NCBI RefSeq assembly: GCF_029490015.1
Contig: NZ_CP120468.1
Span: 1,488,001 to 1,552,000, forward strand
Direction: 5' to 3'
From: Halobaculum limi
Lineage (GTDB): Archaea; Halobacteriota; Halobacteria; Halobacteriales; Haloferacaceae
DNA: 64,000 bases
The position numbers and the translations under genes are program-made. The first letter of the stretch is position 1, and each line of letters opens with the position of its first letter. The notes beneath the pieces were generated by a model. The model searched no databases. It was given only the letters and a program-made list of their open reading frames with translations, and was not told the DNA's origin. Shown in pieces: positions 35,174-43,182 of this stretch.

Positions 35174-35683
35174 TTACTCCTCGACGACCTCGACGACGCC
35201 GACCATCCCGAGGTTCCTGTGCGGCGTGCAGTAGTACTTCGTCACCCCGACCTCGGTGAACTCGTGAGAGAACGTCTCTCCCTCTGCGGCGTAGTAGGGA
35301 CTCTCGAAGGCGCCGTCCTCGTCGACGACGTTGTGGCGGCTTCCCAGTCCGCTCCACTCCCAGACGACGGTCGTGTCCGGCGAGACGCGGACTGCGGCGG
35401 GGTCGAACCCGAACCCGTCGCCCGCGCCGACCGTCACAGACACTTCGTCGCTTCCGGTTCGGTCGGTGACGCTCCCATCGTAGCCGCTCGCACCGTCGAG
35501 GTAGCCGTCGTAGCGGGGCGTTCCGGTCGCGTCGTCACCGGTGTCGCCGTTCTCGCCGCTGGCACTTCCACCCGAACAGCCAGCGAGACCGACGAGTGTA
35601 CCGGTCGCGACGAGCGAGAGTGCTCGTCTTCGGGTCAGTCTGCGTCGCCGCGGGCCGCGTTCGCCCGTGGTCGCATCGTCCAT
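35174..35683 (-). CDS. Halocyanin-type blue copper lipoprotein
   Basis: A 169-aa exported protein. A Tat signal (RRRLTRRRALSLVATGTLVG) ends at lipobox LAGC; a Gly/Asp/Ser-rich linker follows, then a plastocyanin-like domain. The type-1 copper ligands are present: His in SRHNVVD and the C-terminal YYCTPHRNLGM (Cys, His, Met). Halocyanins carry electrons at the outside of the membrane. The gene lies convergent with menC; quinone synthesis and a membrane electron carrier side by side makes functional sense. Confidence 0.92.
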   Translation of the reverse strand: MDDATTGERGPRRRRLTRRRALSLVATGTLVGLAGCSGGSASGENGDTGDDATGTPRYDGYLDGASGYDGSVTDRTGSDEVSVTVGAGDGFGFDPAAVRVSPDTTVVWEWSGLGSRHNVVDEDGAFESPYYAAEGETFSHEFTEVGVTKYYCTPHRNLGMVGVVEVVEE

Positions 35684-35770
35684 ACCGACCGTCGGGGCCG
35701 AACGACAATGACGACACCGGCTTTCGATCGACGAAATCGCAGGACGAAGCATCGTGAACGACCGGGAAAG

Positions 35771-35779
35771 ACTTTAGCC
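35771..35779 (+). promoter_or_regulatory. TATA-like box for the acyl-CoA ligase gene
   Basis: ACTTTAGCC centred about 30 nt before the ATG at 35805, between divergently transcribed genes. Confidence 0.4.
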
Positions 35780-35804
35780 GCGACACTTCCACTCACACAG
35801 TTGC

Positions 35805-37361
35805 ATGACAAACCTCGTCACGCACGTCGGTTCGACCGTCGAGGACCACCCCGACGGCACCGCCGTCTCGTTCAAGGGCACCGACATCACCTACCGCGAG
35901 TTGTGGGGGCAGACGGGCGCGTTCGCCAACGGCCTCCGCGAGGCGGGCGTCGACACCGACGGGCGTGTCGGTATCTATCTCCCGAACCTCCCGCAGTTCG
36001 TCGTCGGCTTCCACGGGACGCTCCGCGCGGGCGGCGTCGTCGTCCCGATGAATCCGCAGTACAAAGCCCGAGAGATCGAACATATGCTCTCGGACTCCGG
36101 CGCGGAAGTGGTCGTCACCCTCCCCGACCTCGCGGGTCACGTCGCGGAGGTACGCGACGACACCGACGTACACACCGTCGTCACCATCGGTGAGGCCGTC
36201 GAAGGGACCGTCTCCTTCGAGGACTTTTGCGGCGCTCCCGAGTTCGAGACGGTCGACCGCGCAGACGACGACATCGCGTGTCAGCCGTACACCTCCGGGA
36301 CGACGGGCACGCCGAAAGGCGTCCTCCTCACCCACCACAACCTCGCGTCGAACGCGGAGATGGCGGCGTCGCTCCCGCCGGGCGGCGTCCGCACCGACGA
36401 CAGGCAACTGGGCGTATTGCCGCTGTTCCACATCTACGGGATGACCGTCGTGATGAACTCGACGCTGTTCAACGGCGGCGCGTACTATCCGCTGCCCGCG
36501 TGGGACGCACAGGAGGCGTTCGACCTCATCGAGTCGGCCGAACTGACGATGATGCACGGCGTCCCCGCGATGTACAACGACGTCATCAACCAACCCGACG
36601 CGGCCGAACGTGACCTCTCCTCGCTGCGACTGTGCGGCGTCGGTGGCTCCGGCATCCCCGTCGAAGTCCTCCGGCGTTTCGAGGAACTGTTCGACGTCAA
36701 GATATACGAGGGGTACGGCCTCACCGAGACGAGTCCGGTCACGCACTTCAACACGCCCAGCAAGGGCCGTCGCGTCGGCTCTATCGGCAAGACGCTCCCC
36801 GGCGTCGACGCGATGGTCGTCGACCACGACTTCGAGCAAGTCGCACCGGTCGACGAGGGCCCCGTCAACGAGGAGGACGTCGACCTCAACGACATCACCG
36901 GCGAGGTGGTCGTCTCCGGCCCGAACGTGATGCAGGGGTACCACAACCGCCCCGAGGCGAACGAGGAGGTGTTCACCGAGTGGGACGGCAAGCGCTGGTT
37001 CCACACCGGCGACATCGGCTACCACGACGCGGACGGCTACTTCTACATCGTCGACCGCGAGAAGCACATGATCAACACTGCGGGCTACAACGTCTACCCG
37101 CGCGAGGTCGAGGAGTTGTTGTTCGAACACGAGGCGGTCGCGGACGCCGCCGTCGTCGGCATCCCGGACGACCGCCGAGGCGAGACGGTGAAGGCGTTCA
37201 TCGTCCCCAAACCGGGCGCCGACGTGACGCCCGACGAGATCAAACAGTTCTGTCTCGACAACCTCGCGGAGTACAAGCACCCGCGCCAAGTGGAGTTCGT
37301 CGAGGAACTCCCGCGGACGACGACCGGGAAGGTGCAGAAGTTCGAACTGCGCGGGGAGTGA
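35805..37361 (+). CDS. AMP-forming acyl-CoA ligase (possible MenE)
   Basis: A 518-aa enzyme of the ANL superfamily, which activates an acid with ATP to acyl-AMP and then acyl-CoA. Motifs: the P-loop YTSGTTGTPKG, YGLTETSPV, the hinge region WFHTGDIGYHDADGYF and IVDREKHMINTAGYNVYP, and the catalytic Lys near the end in TTGKVQKFEL. By sequence it resembles long-chain acyl-CoA ligases. The men pathway needs an o-succinylbenzoyl-CoA ligase, and this is the only candidate beside menD/B/A/C, so a MenE role is reasonable but unproven. Confidence 0.88.
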   Translation: MTNLVTHVGSTVEDHPDGTAVSFKGTDITYRELWGQTGAFANGLREAGVDTDGRVGIYLPNLPQFVVGFHGTLRAGGVVVPMNPQYKAREIEHMLSDSGAEVVVTLPDLAGHVAEVRDDTDVHTVVTIGEAVEGTVSFEDFCGAPEFETVDRADDDIACQPYTSGTTGTPKGVLLTHHNLASNAEMAASLPPGGVRTDDRQLGVLPLFHIYGMTVVMNSTLFNGGAYYPLPAWDAQEAFDLIESAELTMMHGVPAMYNDVINQPDAAERDLSSLRLCGVGGSGIPVEVLRRFEELFDVKIYEGYGLTETSPVTHFNTPSKGRRVGSIGKTLPGVDAMVVDHDFEQVAPVDEGPVNEEDVDLNDITGEVVVSGPNVMQGYHNRPEANEEVFTEWDGKRWFHTGDIGYHDADGYFYIVDREKHMINTAGYNVYPREVEELLFEHEAVADAAVVGIPDDRRGETVKAFIVPKPGADVTPDEIKQFCLDNLAEYKHPRQVEFVEELPRTTTGKVQKFELRGE

Positions 37362-37420
37362 CCGGCGAGTAATCGCGGAACCGGGGAAACGACCAAACCC
37401 CGGGGCTACGTCGCCCCGGT

Positions 37421-38230
37421 ATGGCAGACGTCACGGAGTTCTCTGACGGCACAGTCCGACTCGAACGCGACGACGGTGTCGCGCGCATCGTCTTGAACGA
37501 ACCCGACCGCCGCAACGCCCTCTCGGTGGCGATGACCGACGGCATCGAGGCGGCTATCGACGACCTCGAAGGCGGAGACACCCGCTGTGTCGTCGTCGAG
37601 GGGGAGGGCCCGGCGTTCTGTGCGGGCGGCGACATCGACACGATGCTCGAGCGCCAGGAGAGCGACGCGCCCACCGACGACGCGGTGCGCCACATCATCA
37701 CCGAAATCGGTCGCTGCGTCAAGCGCGTGTACGAGTGCGAGTATCCGACCGTCGCGAAGGTCGACGGCCCGGCGTTCGGCGCGGGCGCGAACCTCGCTAT
37801 CGCCTGCGACGTGACCGCCCTCCACGAGGACGCCCAGATCGGGTTCGGTTTCCGCGAGGTCGGCCTCGCCGTCGACTCCGGCACCTCCTACCTGCTCCCG
37901 CGCCTCGTCGGCGAGAACGTCGCGAAGGAACTCGTGTACACCGGCGAACTCCTGAGCGCCGAGCGTGCCGAGGAGTTGGGCGTCGTCAACCACGCCGTCC
38001 CCGACGACCAGTTCGAGGCGAAGTTCTCGATGCTCGTCGACCGCATCGCGAGTGGTCCGACGGTCGCGCTTCGCACCTCCAAGCGCCTTCTTCGCTCGGA
38101 CTTCGCCACGCTCGGTGAGGCCATCGAACACGAGGCCGGCGCACAGGCGGCGGTGCTGGAGTCGGAGGACCACGCAGAGGGCGTCGACGCGTTCACGGGC
38201 AAGCGAAGTCCGGAGTTCGAGGGCCGGTAA
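37421..38230 (+). CDS. Enoyl-CoA hydratase/isomerase family protein
   Basis: A 269-aa crotonase-fold enzyme: VARIVLNEPDRRNALS, FCAGGDIDTML (oxyanion loop), GPAFGAGANLAIACD, and IGFGFREVGLAVDSGTSYLL. It probably hydrates or isomerises an enoyl-CoA in fatty-acid or aromatic degradation. It differs from MenB (29777) in the central loops. It follows the ligase by 60 bp on the same strand, so the pair may be a short acyl-CoA operon, which argues for a fatty-acid role for the ligase too. Confidence 0.9.
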   Translation: MADVTEFSDGTVRLERDDGVARIVLNEPDRRNALSVAMTDGIEAAIDDLEGGDTRCVVVEGEGPAFCAGGDIDTMLERQESDAPTDDAVRHIITEIGRCVKRVYECEYPTVAKVDGPAFGAGANLAIACDVTALHEDAQIGFGFREVGLAVDSGTSYLLPRLVGENVAKELVYTGELLSAERAEELGVVNHAVPDDQFEAKFSMLVDRIASGPTVALRTSKRLLRSDFATLGEAIEHEAGAQAAVLESEDHAEGVDAFTGKRSPEFEGR

Positions 38231-38265
38231 GCCGACCCGCCAGCGGTCTCGCGCTCGCGTGTTAT

Positions 38266-39516
38266 TCAGTAGTCGGGGAGCGGCGGCACGACCGGTTCGC
38301 CCTCGGCCTTGCGTTCGCGTCGCTCGACTTCATCGACCAACTCGCGCATGAACGGGTCGACGGTGTTCGCCATGAACATCACCGGGTCGTCCTCTGCCAA
38401 CAGCGAGTCCAAGACGTCGCTCGCGGGCGTCTCGTCCGTGTCGTGTTGCACCGCCGGAACGGTCACGTTGCGAGCGAAGACGCCGGTGTACGCGCCGCCA
38501 ACGTGGACGCGGTCGATCAGGTCGCGGTCGGCGAGGATGTTCACGTAGTCGACGAACGAGGCGGTTCGCCCGCGACGGTCGCGCCGGAGGAAGACGAACG
38601 GGACGACTCGATCCGGTTCGCGGTCGGGTGCCTCCTCACCGATGTACGCCACGTCGTCGTCGCCGTCACCATCGGCGAGCGACCGCCGGAACAGTTCCGT
38701 GCTCTCGATTTCGTTGACCTTCGCGGCGTTGAACACCCGGCCCTCCGGCAGGTGCGTCCACTCCGGTTGGATGGCGGCGAGCATCTCGTCGGTGCGGTCG
38801 GGGTCGAGCGGATCCTCGTCGATGTGGCGGAGGACGTGATCGATGGCGTGGACCGTCTCCGCGCCGATCAGGTCGCGGTGGCGTTGGGGGATCACCACCT
38901 GCTCGATGGTCGCGCCGCGTTTCTCGATCTCTTCGCGGAGGTACCTGTGGATGACGTCGTGTTGCTCACCGCTGATGACGTGACAGCCTTCGGGGACCGC
39001 GCGAGCGAACGACCGGGCGATGGTCTGGCGGTCCTTCCCGAGCGTGTCGTTGTGGTCCTGCCGGACGTTACAGAACACGAGGACGTCGGGCTTGAGGAAC
39101 CGTTCGTTGACCATCCGCATCGTGTACTCGGTGATCGCTTGGTTCTCCATCACGACCGCGTCCTTCGGTTCGGTCAGCGTCAACTCGGGGACGAACTCGC
39201 GGATCAGGTCGATGTTCTCGTACAGGGTGACGCGAGGTCCCGACCGATGAATCGGAATCTCGCGGCCGTTGTGGTACGACGTCGGTCGGTCGCCTGTGAT
39301 CTTCGTGTACGAGTCGTAGCCGCGTTCGGTGAGGATCCGGCCGAGTTGCTTCGCCGTCGACGACTTCCCGCGGATGCCCGATACGCCGATCCGCACGTCC
39401 ACGTCGTCGAGCAACGCTTCGTGGTTGGGGCCGCGCGAGAGGTACGCCCGAAAGCGGTCGAGTACCGACGGCGTCGGGAGCGACTGCCCGCCGTAGGTGA
39501 GCGGTCGGTCGATCAC
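38266..39516 (-). CDS. Mur-ligase-like protein, PgsB/CapB type
   Basis: A 416-aa ATP-dependent amide ligase of the kind that builds poly-gamma-glutamate. The ATP loop is GVSGIRGKSSTAKQLGR (G47-S53). Other family patterns follow: KITGDRPTSYHNG, the Glu/Asn in VVMENQAITEY, FCNVRQDHNDTLGK, and the C-terminal region FVDYVNILADRDL. The start overlaps the end of the PgsC-like gene by four bases (ATGA), so the two are translated together. A 59-residue piece of a paralogue lies at 32378. The product could be a poly-glutamate capsule or a glutamate tag on another molecule. Confidence 0.85.
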   Translation of the reverse strand: MIDRPLTYGGQSLPTPSVLDRFRAYLSRGPNHEALLDDVDVRIGVSGIRGKSSTAKQLGRILTERGYDSYTKITGDRPTSYHNGREIPIHRSGPRVTLYENIDLIREFVPELTLTEPKDAVVMENQAITEYTMRMVNERFLKPDVLVFCNVRQDHNDTLGKDRQTIARSFARAVPEGCHVISGEQHDVIHRYLREEIEKRGATIEQVVIPQRHRDLIGAETVHAIDHVLRHIDEDPLDPDRTDEMLAAIQPEWTHLPEGRVFNAAKVNEIESTELFRRSLADGDGDDDVAYIGEEAPDREPDRVVPFVFLRRDRRGRTASFVDYVNILADRDLIDRVHVGGAYTGVFARNVTVPAVQHDTDETPASDVLDSLLAEDDPVMFMANTVDPFMRELVDEVERRERKAEGEPVVPPLPDY

Positions 39517-40739
39517 GACCCGTCACCTCCCGAGAGGACCGACGCGGAGTACACCTCGTCGTCGCTGGGTTTCTCGACGGCGAGGAACGCCGTCACCGCG
39601 AGCGACGCGACCACGACGACGGCCGCGGCAACGACGTGCAGGCGGCCGAACTCCTGTAAGACGCCCCGGCTGAACGGCTCGGTCACCGCCCGCGTGAGTG
39701 CGAGGAGTCCGACGAACGTCCCGACGCCGAGGACGAGTTGTTCGCGTCGCTCCGCCGGTGGCGTCGTGTGAACGCTGTAGGCGTCGACACCCGCGATGAC
39801 GCCGACGAACACCGCCGACAGTCCCCTGCGGATCGGGACCTGTTCGCCGAGCACCAGTCCGGTCGCCTCCGGCAACGCCAGCGTGAACCCGAGTGCAACG
39901 AGGACGCCGACGGCACACGCGATGCTGATCAGCACGCGGCCGTAGATGAGCGTCCGGGAGTGGATGGCCCGGACGACGACCATCGAGACGACCGTCGCGA
40001 GGAGGAACAACACGAGCAACCACTTGGTGGAGAGTGCGAACAGCGCCAGCAACGCCAGCGAGATGATCCCCAGCCTGATGCCGAAGTGCCGCCGCACCAC
40101 CTCTGACGCGACCGCGCCGACGGTCAACACGGCGATGACGGTCGCCCGCCCGTCGATGTTCGGCGCGAGATACCCCTCGACGACCGCACCGCGAGCGACC
40201 GCGATGTCGGCCGTCTTCGCGAACAAGATGAGCGGCGCGCTGGCACCGACCCGCGCGGCCGTCCACGGAGAGACGAGGAGCGCACCGAGGGCGACCAGCG
40301 CGACGAACAGCCCCGTCATATATAGCAGATCCTGTTTACGGTACTCGGGCTTCGTCTGGTGAATGTTGTATGCGGTGAGGCCCGGCAGCAGCGACCCGAG
40401 GAAGACGACCGGACGCGCAGAGACAGCCTGTTCCGGGACGACCGCGATCAGCGCGGCGTACGCCAGGAACGGTGCGAGTGACCCTCCGACGAGGGCGGCG
40501 ACGAACTCGTCACGACCGTACAACAGCGTCCGCTCGCGGACGAACGCGAGGAACAAGTAGCCGAAGGCGGTACTGAGGACGAACACCGGGAGCGCGATGA
40601 AGTACTTCAGCGTGTAGACCGCCAGCGTCGGAACGACGATGGTGCCCCCGATCCGGAGGCCCTTCGTCTGGGTGATGTACGCGACTGCAAGAAATCCGAG
40701 CGCAGCGACGAGCGTTGCGACGAGCACTGGCGAAGGCAC
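39513..40739 (-). CDS. Membrane protein with two PgsC/CapC domains
   Basis: About 408 aa with some ten or more helices. Two similar halves each resemble PgsC (about 150 aa), the membrane partner of PgsB. The first (about residues 10-165) has VRERTLLYGRDEF, then FLGSLLPGLTAYNIHQTKPEYRKQ. The second (about 225-375) has IHSRTLIYGRVLI, then FVGVIAGVDAYSVHTTPPAERREQ. The repeat is plain by eye. GTG 40739 is chosen; GTG 40727 would fit a possible TATA element at 40752-40763 better. The longer open frame to 41330 has no family support. It forms an operon with the ligase. Confidence 0.8.
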   Translation of the reverse strand: MPSPVLVATLVAALGFLAVAYITQTKGLRIGGTIVVPTLAVYTLKYFIALPVFVLSTAFGYLFLAFVRERTLLYGRDEFVAALVGGSLAPFLAYAALIAVVPEQAVSARPVVFLGSLLPGLTAYNIHQTKPEYRKQDLLYMTGLFVALVALGALLVSPWTAARVGASAPLILFAKTADIAVARGAVVEGYLAPNIDGRATVIAVLTVGAVASEVVRRHFGIRLGIISLALLALFALSTKWLLVLFLLATVVSMVVVRAIHSRTLIYGRVLISIACAVGVLVALGFTLALPEATGLVLGEQVPIRRGLSAVFVGVIAGVDAYSVHTTPPAERREQLVLGVGTFVGLLALTRAVTEPFSRGVLQEFGRLHVVAAAVVVVASLAVTAFLAVEKPSDDEVYSASVLSGGDGS

Positions 40740-40850
40740 CGGCCGGTCGTGCTTAAGAGTAACTAGACCGGAAGGTCCTGGAGTGGTCGCGTCGACACCG
40801 CTCGTCGAACAAGCGAAACGTAGAAGGGAGAACCCGAGAACCGTAGGCGT

Positions 40851-41186
40851 ATGACCGATTACACGGTGGAGTTCGTCGGCACCGGCGAGGAGATCACGGT
40901 GTCGGACAAGCAGACCATCCTCAACGCCTGCATCGAGGAGGGAATCGCCCAGGAGTACTCCTGCCGCGTCGGGATGTGTCTGGCCTGTACCGCAGAGATC
41001 GTCGAGGGTGAGGTGGCTCAACAGGCCGCTGTCGCCCGTGCGCTTACCGAAGAAGAAGCCGAAGACTACGCGTTGACCTGTATGGCACGTGCGCAGTCGG
41101 ATCTGAAACTCGACCGCGGGAAGTACCCGCCGAGCATCGAAGACGAGGCGGCGACGAGCGTCGAGGCGGCCGCAGACGACGACTGA
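40851..41186 (+). CDS. 2Fe-2S ferredoxin, plant type
   Basis: A 111-aa acidic protein of the beta-grasp ferredoxin fold. The cluster Cys residues follow the plant-type pattern: YSCRVGMCLACTAEIVEG gives C-x4-C-x2-C, and the fourth is in ALTCMARAQSD. The C-terminus is an acidic Ala/Asp tail. It is a soluble electron carrier for oxidoreductases; haloarchaeal ferredoxins serve the 2-oxoacid:ferredoxin oxidoreductases, though this small variant may have another partner. Confidence 0.9.
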   Translation: MTDYTVEFVGTGEEITVSDKQTILNACIEEGIAQEYSCRVGMCLACTAEIVEGEVAQQAAVARALTEEEAEDYALTCMARAQSDLKLDRGKYPPSIEDEAATSVEAAADDD

Positions 41187-41202
41187 GGCCGCCCCAACCG
41201 AA

Positions 41203-41212
41203 CTAATTATTG
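41203..41212 (+). promoter_or_regulatory. TATA-like box for the histidine kinase with a GTG start
   Basis: CTAATTATTG centred about 28 nt before the GTG at 41235. It supports GTG as the start of a leaderless message. Confidence 0.5.
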
Positions 41213-41234
41213 CGGGTCTGGTGAACACCACTCC

Positions 41235-42314
41235 GTGTCCGAACCGCGAACGCTCCACCCCGCACCAGCGGCGATGGCCGTGGCCGTCGTCGGACTCGCG
41301 GTCGCCCACGTCGTCGTCGACGACGACCAACTCGCGGTCGAACTCGTCGAGGCAAGCATCCTGCTGGTGTTCGCCCTCGTGTTGGTGTTCGTCGCTGTTC
41401 GCGTCGCGCGTGAGGGGTTCGACCGCGAGTCGGTCGGGCGAGTCGTGACCGCGGGACTCGTATCGGGGGCCGTCGTCGGAGCGCTCGCCGCCGTGTATCT
41501 ATGGGCGCGGTCGGCGGCGGGCGAACCGGTGGTCGAGGGGTGGTTCACCATCTCCATCGGGTGGACGCTCGGAACGTGCGCCGGAGCGCTCGTCGGCTAC
41601 GTCCTCGAAGGGATCCGTGAGGAGAGACACTATCAGGAGCAGTTGAACGGGCGGCTGACCGTGTTACAGCGCGTTCTCCGGCACAACATCCGCAACGAGG
41701 TCTCGATCATCTCTGGGGTCGCACAACTGGCCCGCGAGTCGACCGAAGAGGAGGAGGTCGCCCGTCGCCTGCTGACGCTCGAAGACCACGCGAACCGCGT
41801 GGCCGGACTCTCGGAGAACGCGCAGACGTTGGCGAACGTCTGGAGTGATCAGGACGTGACGGAGATGGATCTCGTTCCGGTGGTCCGTGCGAAGGTCGCT
41901 CGACTCCGCGAACAAGAGCCCTCGATCGATATCGCGGTGCACCTTCCGACGGCCGCAGGGGCGTCCGTCCACCCGATGGTCGAGTATGCGATCTGGGAGG
42001 CCCTCGACAACACCGCCGCCCACAACGACCCCGAGGCGCTGTCGGTAGAGGTGACCGTCTCCACGCAGGACCAGTGGACCATCGTGGAGGTCGTCGACGA
42101 CGGATCTGCTGTCCCGAAAGACGAGATTACCGCCCTCGAAGAGTCACACGAACTTCCGCTGCGGCACGGGAGCGGTCTCGGCCTGTGGATCGTCAACGCG
42201 ATTGTCGACCAGTCCGGCGGCCGTCTCGACATCGAGAACCGCGACCCTGCAGGGGTCTGCGTACGGATGGCGTTCCCGACGTGTGCGGTGGACAGACTGG
42301 AGACGCCGCGGTGA
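41235..42314 (+). CDS. Membrane-bound sensor histidine kinase
   Basis: A 359-aa kinase. Four N-terminal helices (about residues 12-28, 37-58, 70-92 and 103-125) form a membrane sensor with little outside domain. The phospho-acceptor motif VLRHNIRNE lies near residue 150, typical of haloarchaeal kinases. The ATPase domain has the N box EALDNTAAHND and the G box GSGLGLWIVNAIVDQSGG. No response regulator gene is adjacent, as is common in haloarchaea. The signal is unknown. Confidence 0.88.
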   Translation: MSEPRTLHPAPAAMAVAVVGLAVAHVVVDDDQLAVELVEASILLVFALVLVFVAVRVAREGFDRESVGRVVTAGLVSGAVVGALAAVYLWARSAAGEPVVEGWFTISIGWTLGTCAGALVGYVLEGIREERHYQEQLNGRLTVLQRVLRHNIRNEVSIISGVAQLARESTEEEEVARRLLTLEDHANRVAGLSENAQTLANVWSDQDVTEMDLVPVVRAKVARLREQEPSIDIAVHLPTAAGASVHPMVEYAIWEALDNTAAHNDPEALSVEVTVSTQDQWTIVEVVDDGSAVPKDEITALEESHELPLRHGSGLGLWIVNAIVDQSGGRLDIENRDPAGVCVRMAFPTCAVDRLETPR

Positions 42315-42320
42315 TGGTCG

Positions 42321-43124
42321 TCACCGAGTTCGCTCCATCCAGTCGACCGCGAAGTCCACGAGCGGTCGCATTCGACAGACGACCGTCTCTGCGTTCGCGA
42401 CGCTCCCCCGCGTGACTCGGTCTGGATACTGATCCTCGAACGCCGCTTCGATGTCGCGGAAGTCGTCGCGATGCTCCGGCTCCTCGAACTCGACCCAGCG
42501 GCGTTCGCCGTCCTCGACGACTGGGCCGCCGTTCGTCTCGGGGGTCCCGTCGAAGTCGGCGCGGTACTCCGCGAGGTGGAGGCAGGTGTTCGCGTCGACG
42601 CCAATCCGCACGACGAGCGCGTCGCGTTCGTACAGACGCGCCAGCGGCGACTGCTCTCCCATCGGTGAGTCGTACGCGTGGCCGGCGGTCACAGCTTCTG
42701 CGTCCACCCCCCACGCCGCGAACGAGGTCGTCGGGTGCCGACTCCGAACGGTTCCGGGGTAGTCGCGGAGGCAGTCGGGGATCGCACCCATCCCTCGCGT
42801 CGGCGTCGACTCGGGGCGGTACGGCGCGGCCTCGCGTTTGACGACGTCGACCCACTCGTCGGGAATCGGCGGGTTCTCCCAGTGGGTCGGGTCCGACAAC
42901 TGCGTCGAGTGAGTCGGGACGGCGACGGTCCCCGTCTCGGTGACGGCGTCGAGCACCCCGTCGACGACGGTCGGTGCGCCGCCGGCGACCCACCCGAGCG
43001 CCGACAGCGACGAGTGGACCAGCGCCGTCTCGCCCGCGTCGACGCCGAGGGCACGGAGGTCGTCGCGGACGCGGTCGGTCGTCACCGGCGCGTCCGTCCG
43101 GTCGACGGCGTCTCCTTCGCTCAT
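42321..43124 (-). CDS. AAC(3)-family N-acetyltransferase-like protein
   Basis: A 267-aa protein of the aminoglycoside 3-N-acetyltransferase/YokD fold: LVHSSLSALGWVAGGAPTVV, GTVAVPTHSTQLSDP, RSRHPTTSFAAWG, and SPLARLYERDALVVRIGVD. The His in PTHS and the RS-HP pattern are family features. Archaeal members probably acetylate a cellular amine or peptide, not an antibiotic. The ATG at 43124 is used; the longer frame is unrelated shadow. Confidence 0.85.
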   Translation of the reverse strand: MSEGDAVDRTDAPVTTDRVRDDLRALGVDAGETALVHSSLSALGWVAGGAPTVVDGVLDAVTETGTVAVPTHSTQLSDPTHWENPPIPDEWVDVVKREAAPYRPESTPTRGMGAIPDCLRDYPGTVRSRHPTTSFAAWGVDAEAVTAGHAYDSPMGEQSPLARLYERDALVVRIGVDANTCLHLAEYRADFDGTPETNGGPVVEDGERRWVEFEEPEHRDDFRDIEAAFEDQYPDRVTRGSVANAETVVCRMRPLVDFAVDWMERTR

Positions 43125-43182
43125 AGGCGTATTCTCGAAGCGAGCGACAAAATCGTACCGACCGGTCCGGCCACGTCGTCGC

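Noticed and set aside
35793-37289. Minus-strand 498-codon frame over the acyl-CoA ligase
   Set aside because: GC-rich codons leave antisense frames open. The plus strand has all ligase motifs; the antisense product is Val/Asp/Arg noise.
38443-39771. Plus-strand 442-codon frame over the PgsB-like gene
   Set aside because: Shadow of a gene with a clear ATP loop on the other strand.
40740-41330. N-terminal extension of the PgsC-like protein
   Set aside because: It would overlap the divergent ferredoxin gene and has no family support; PgsC-like sequence begins near 40739.
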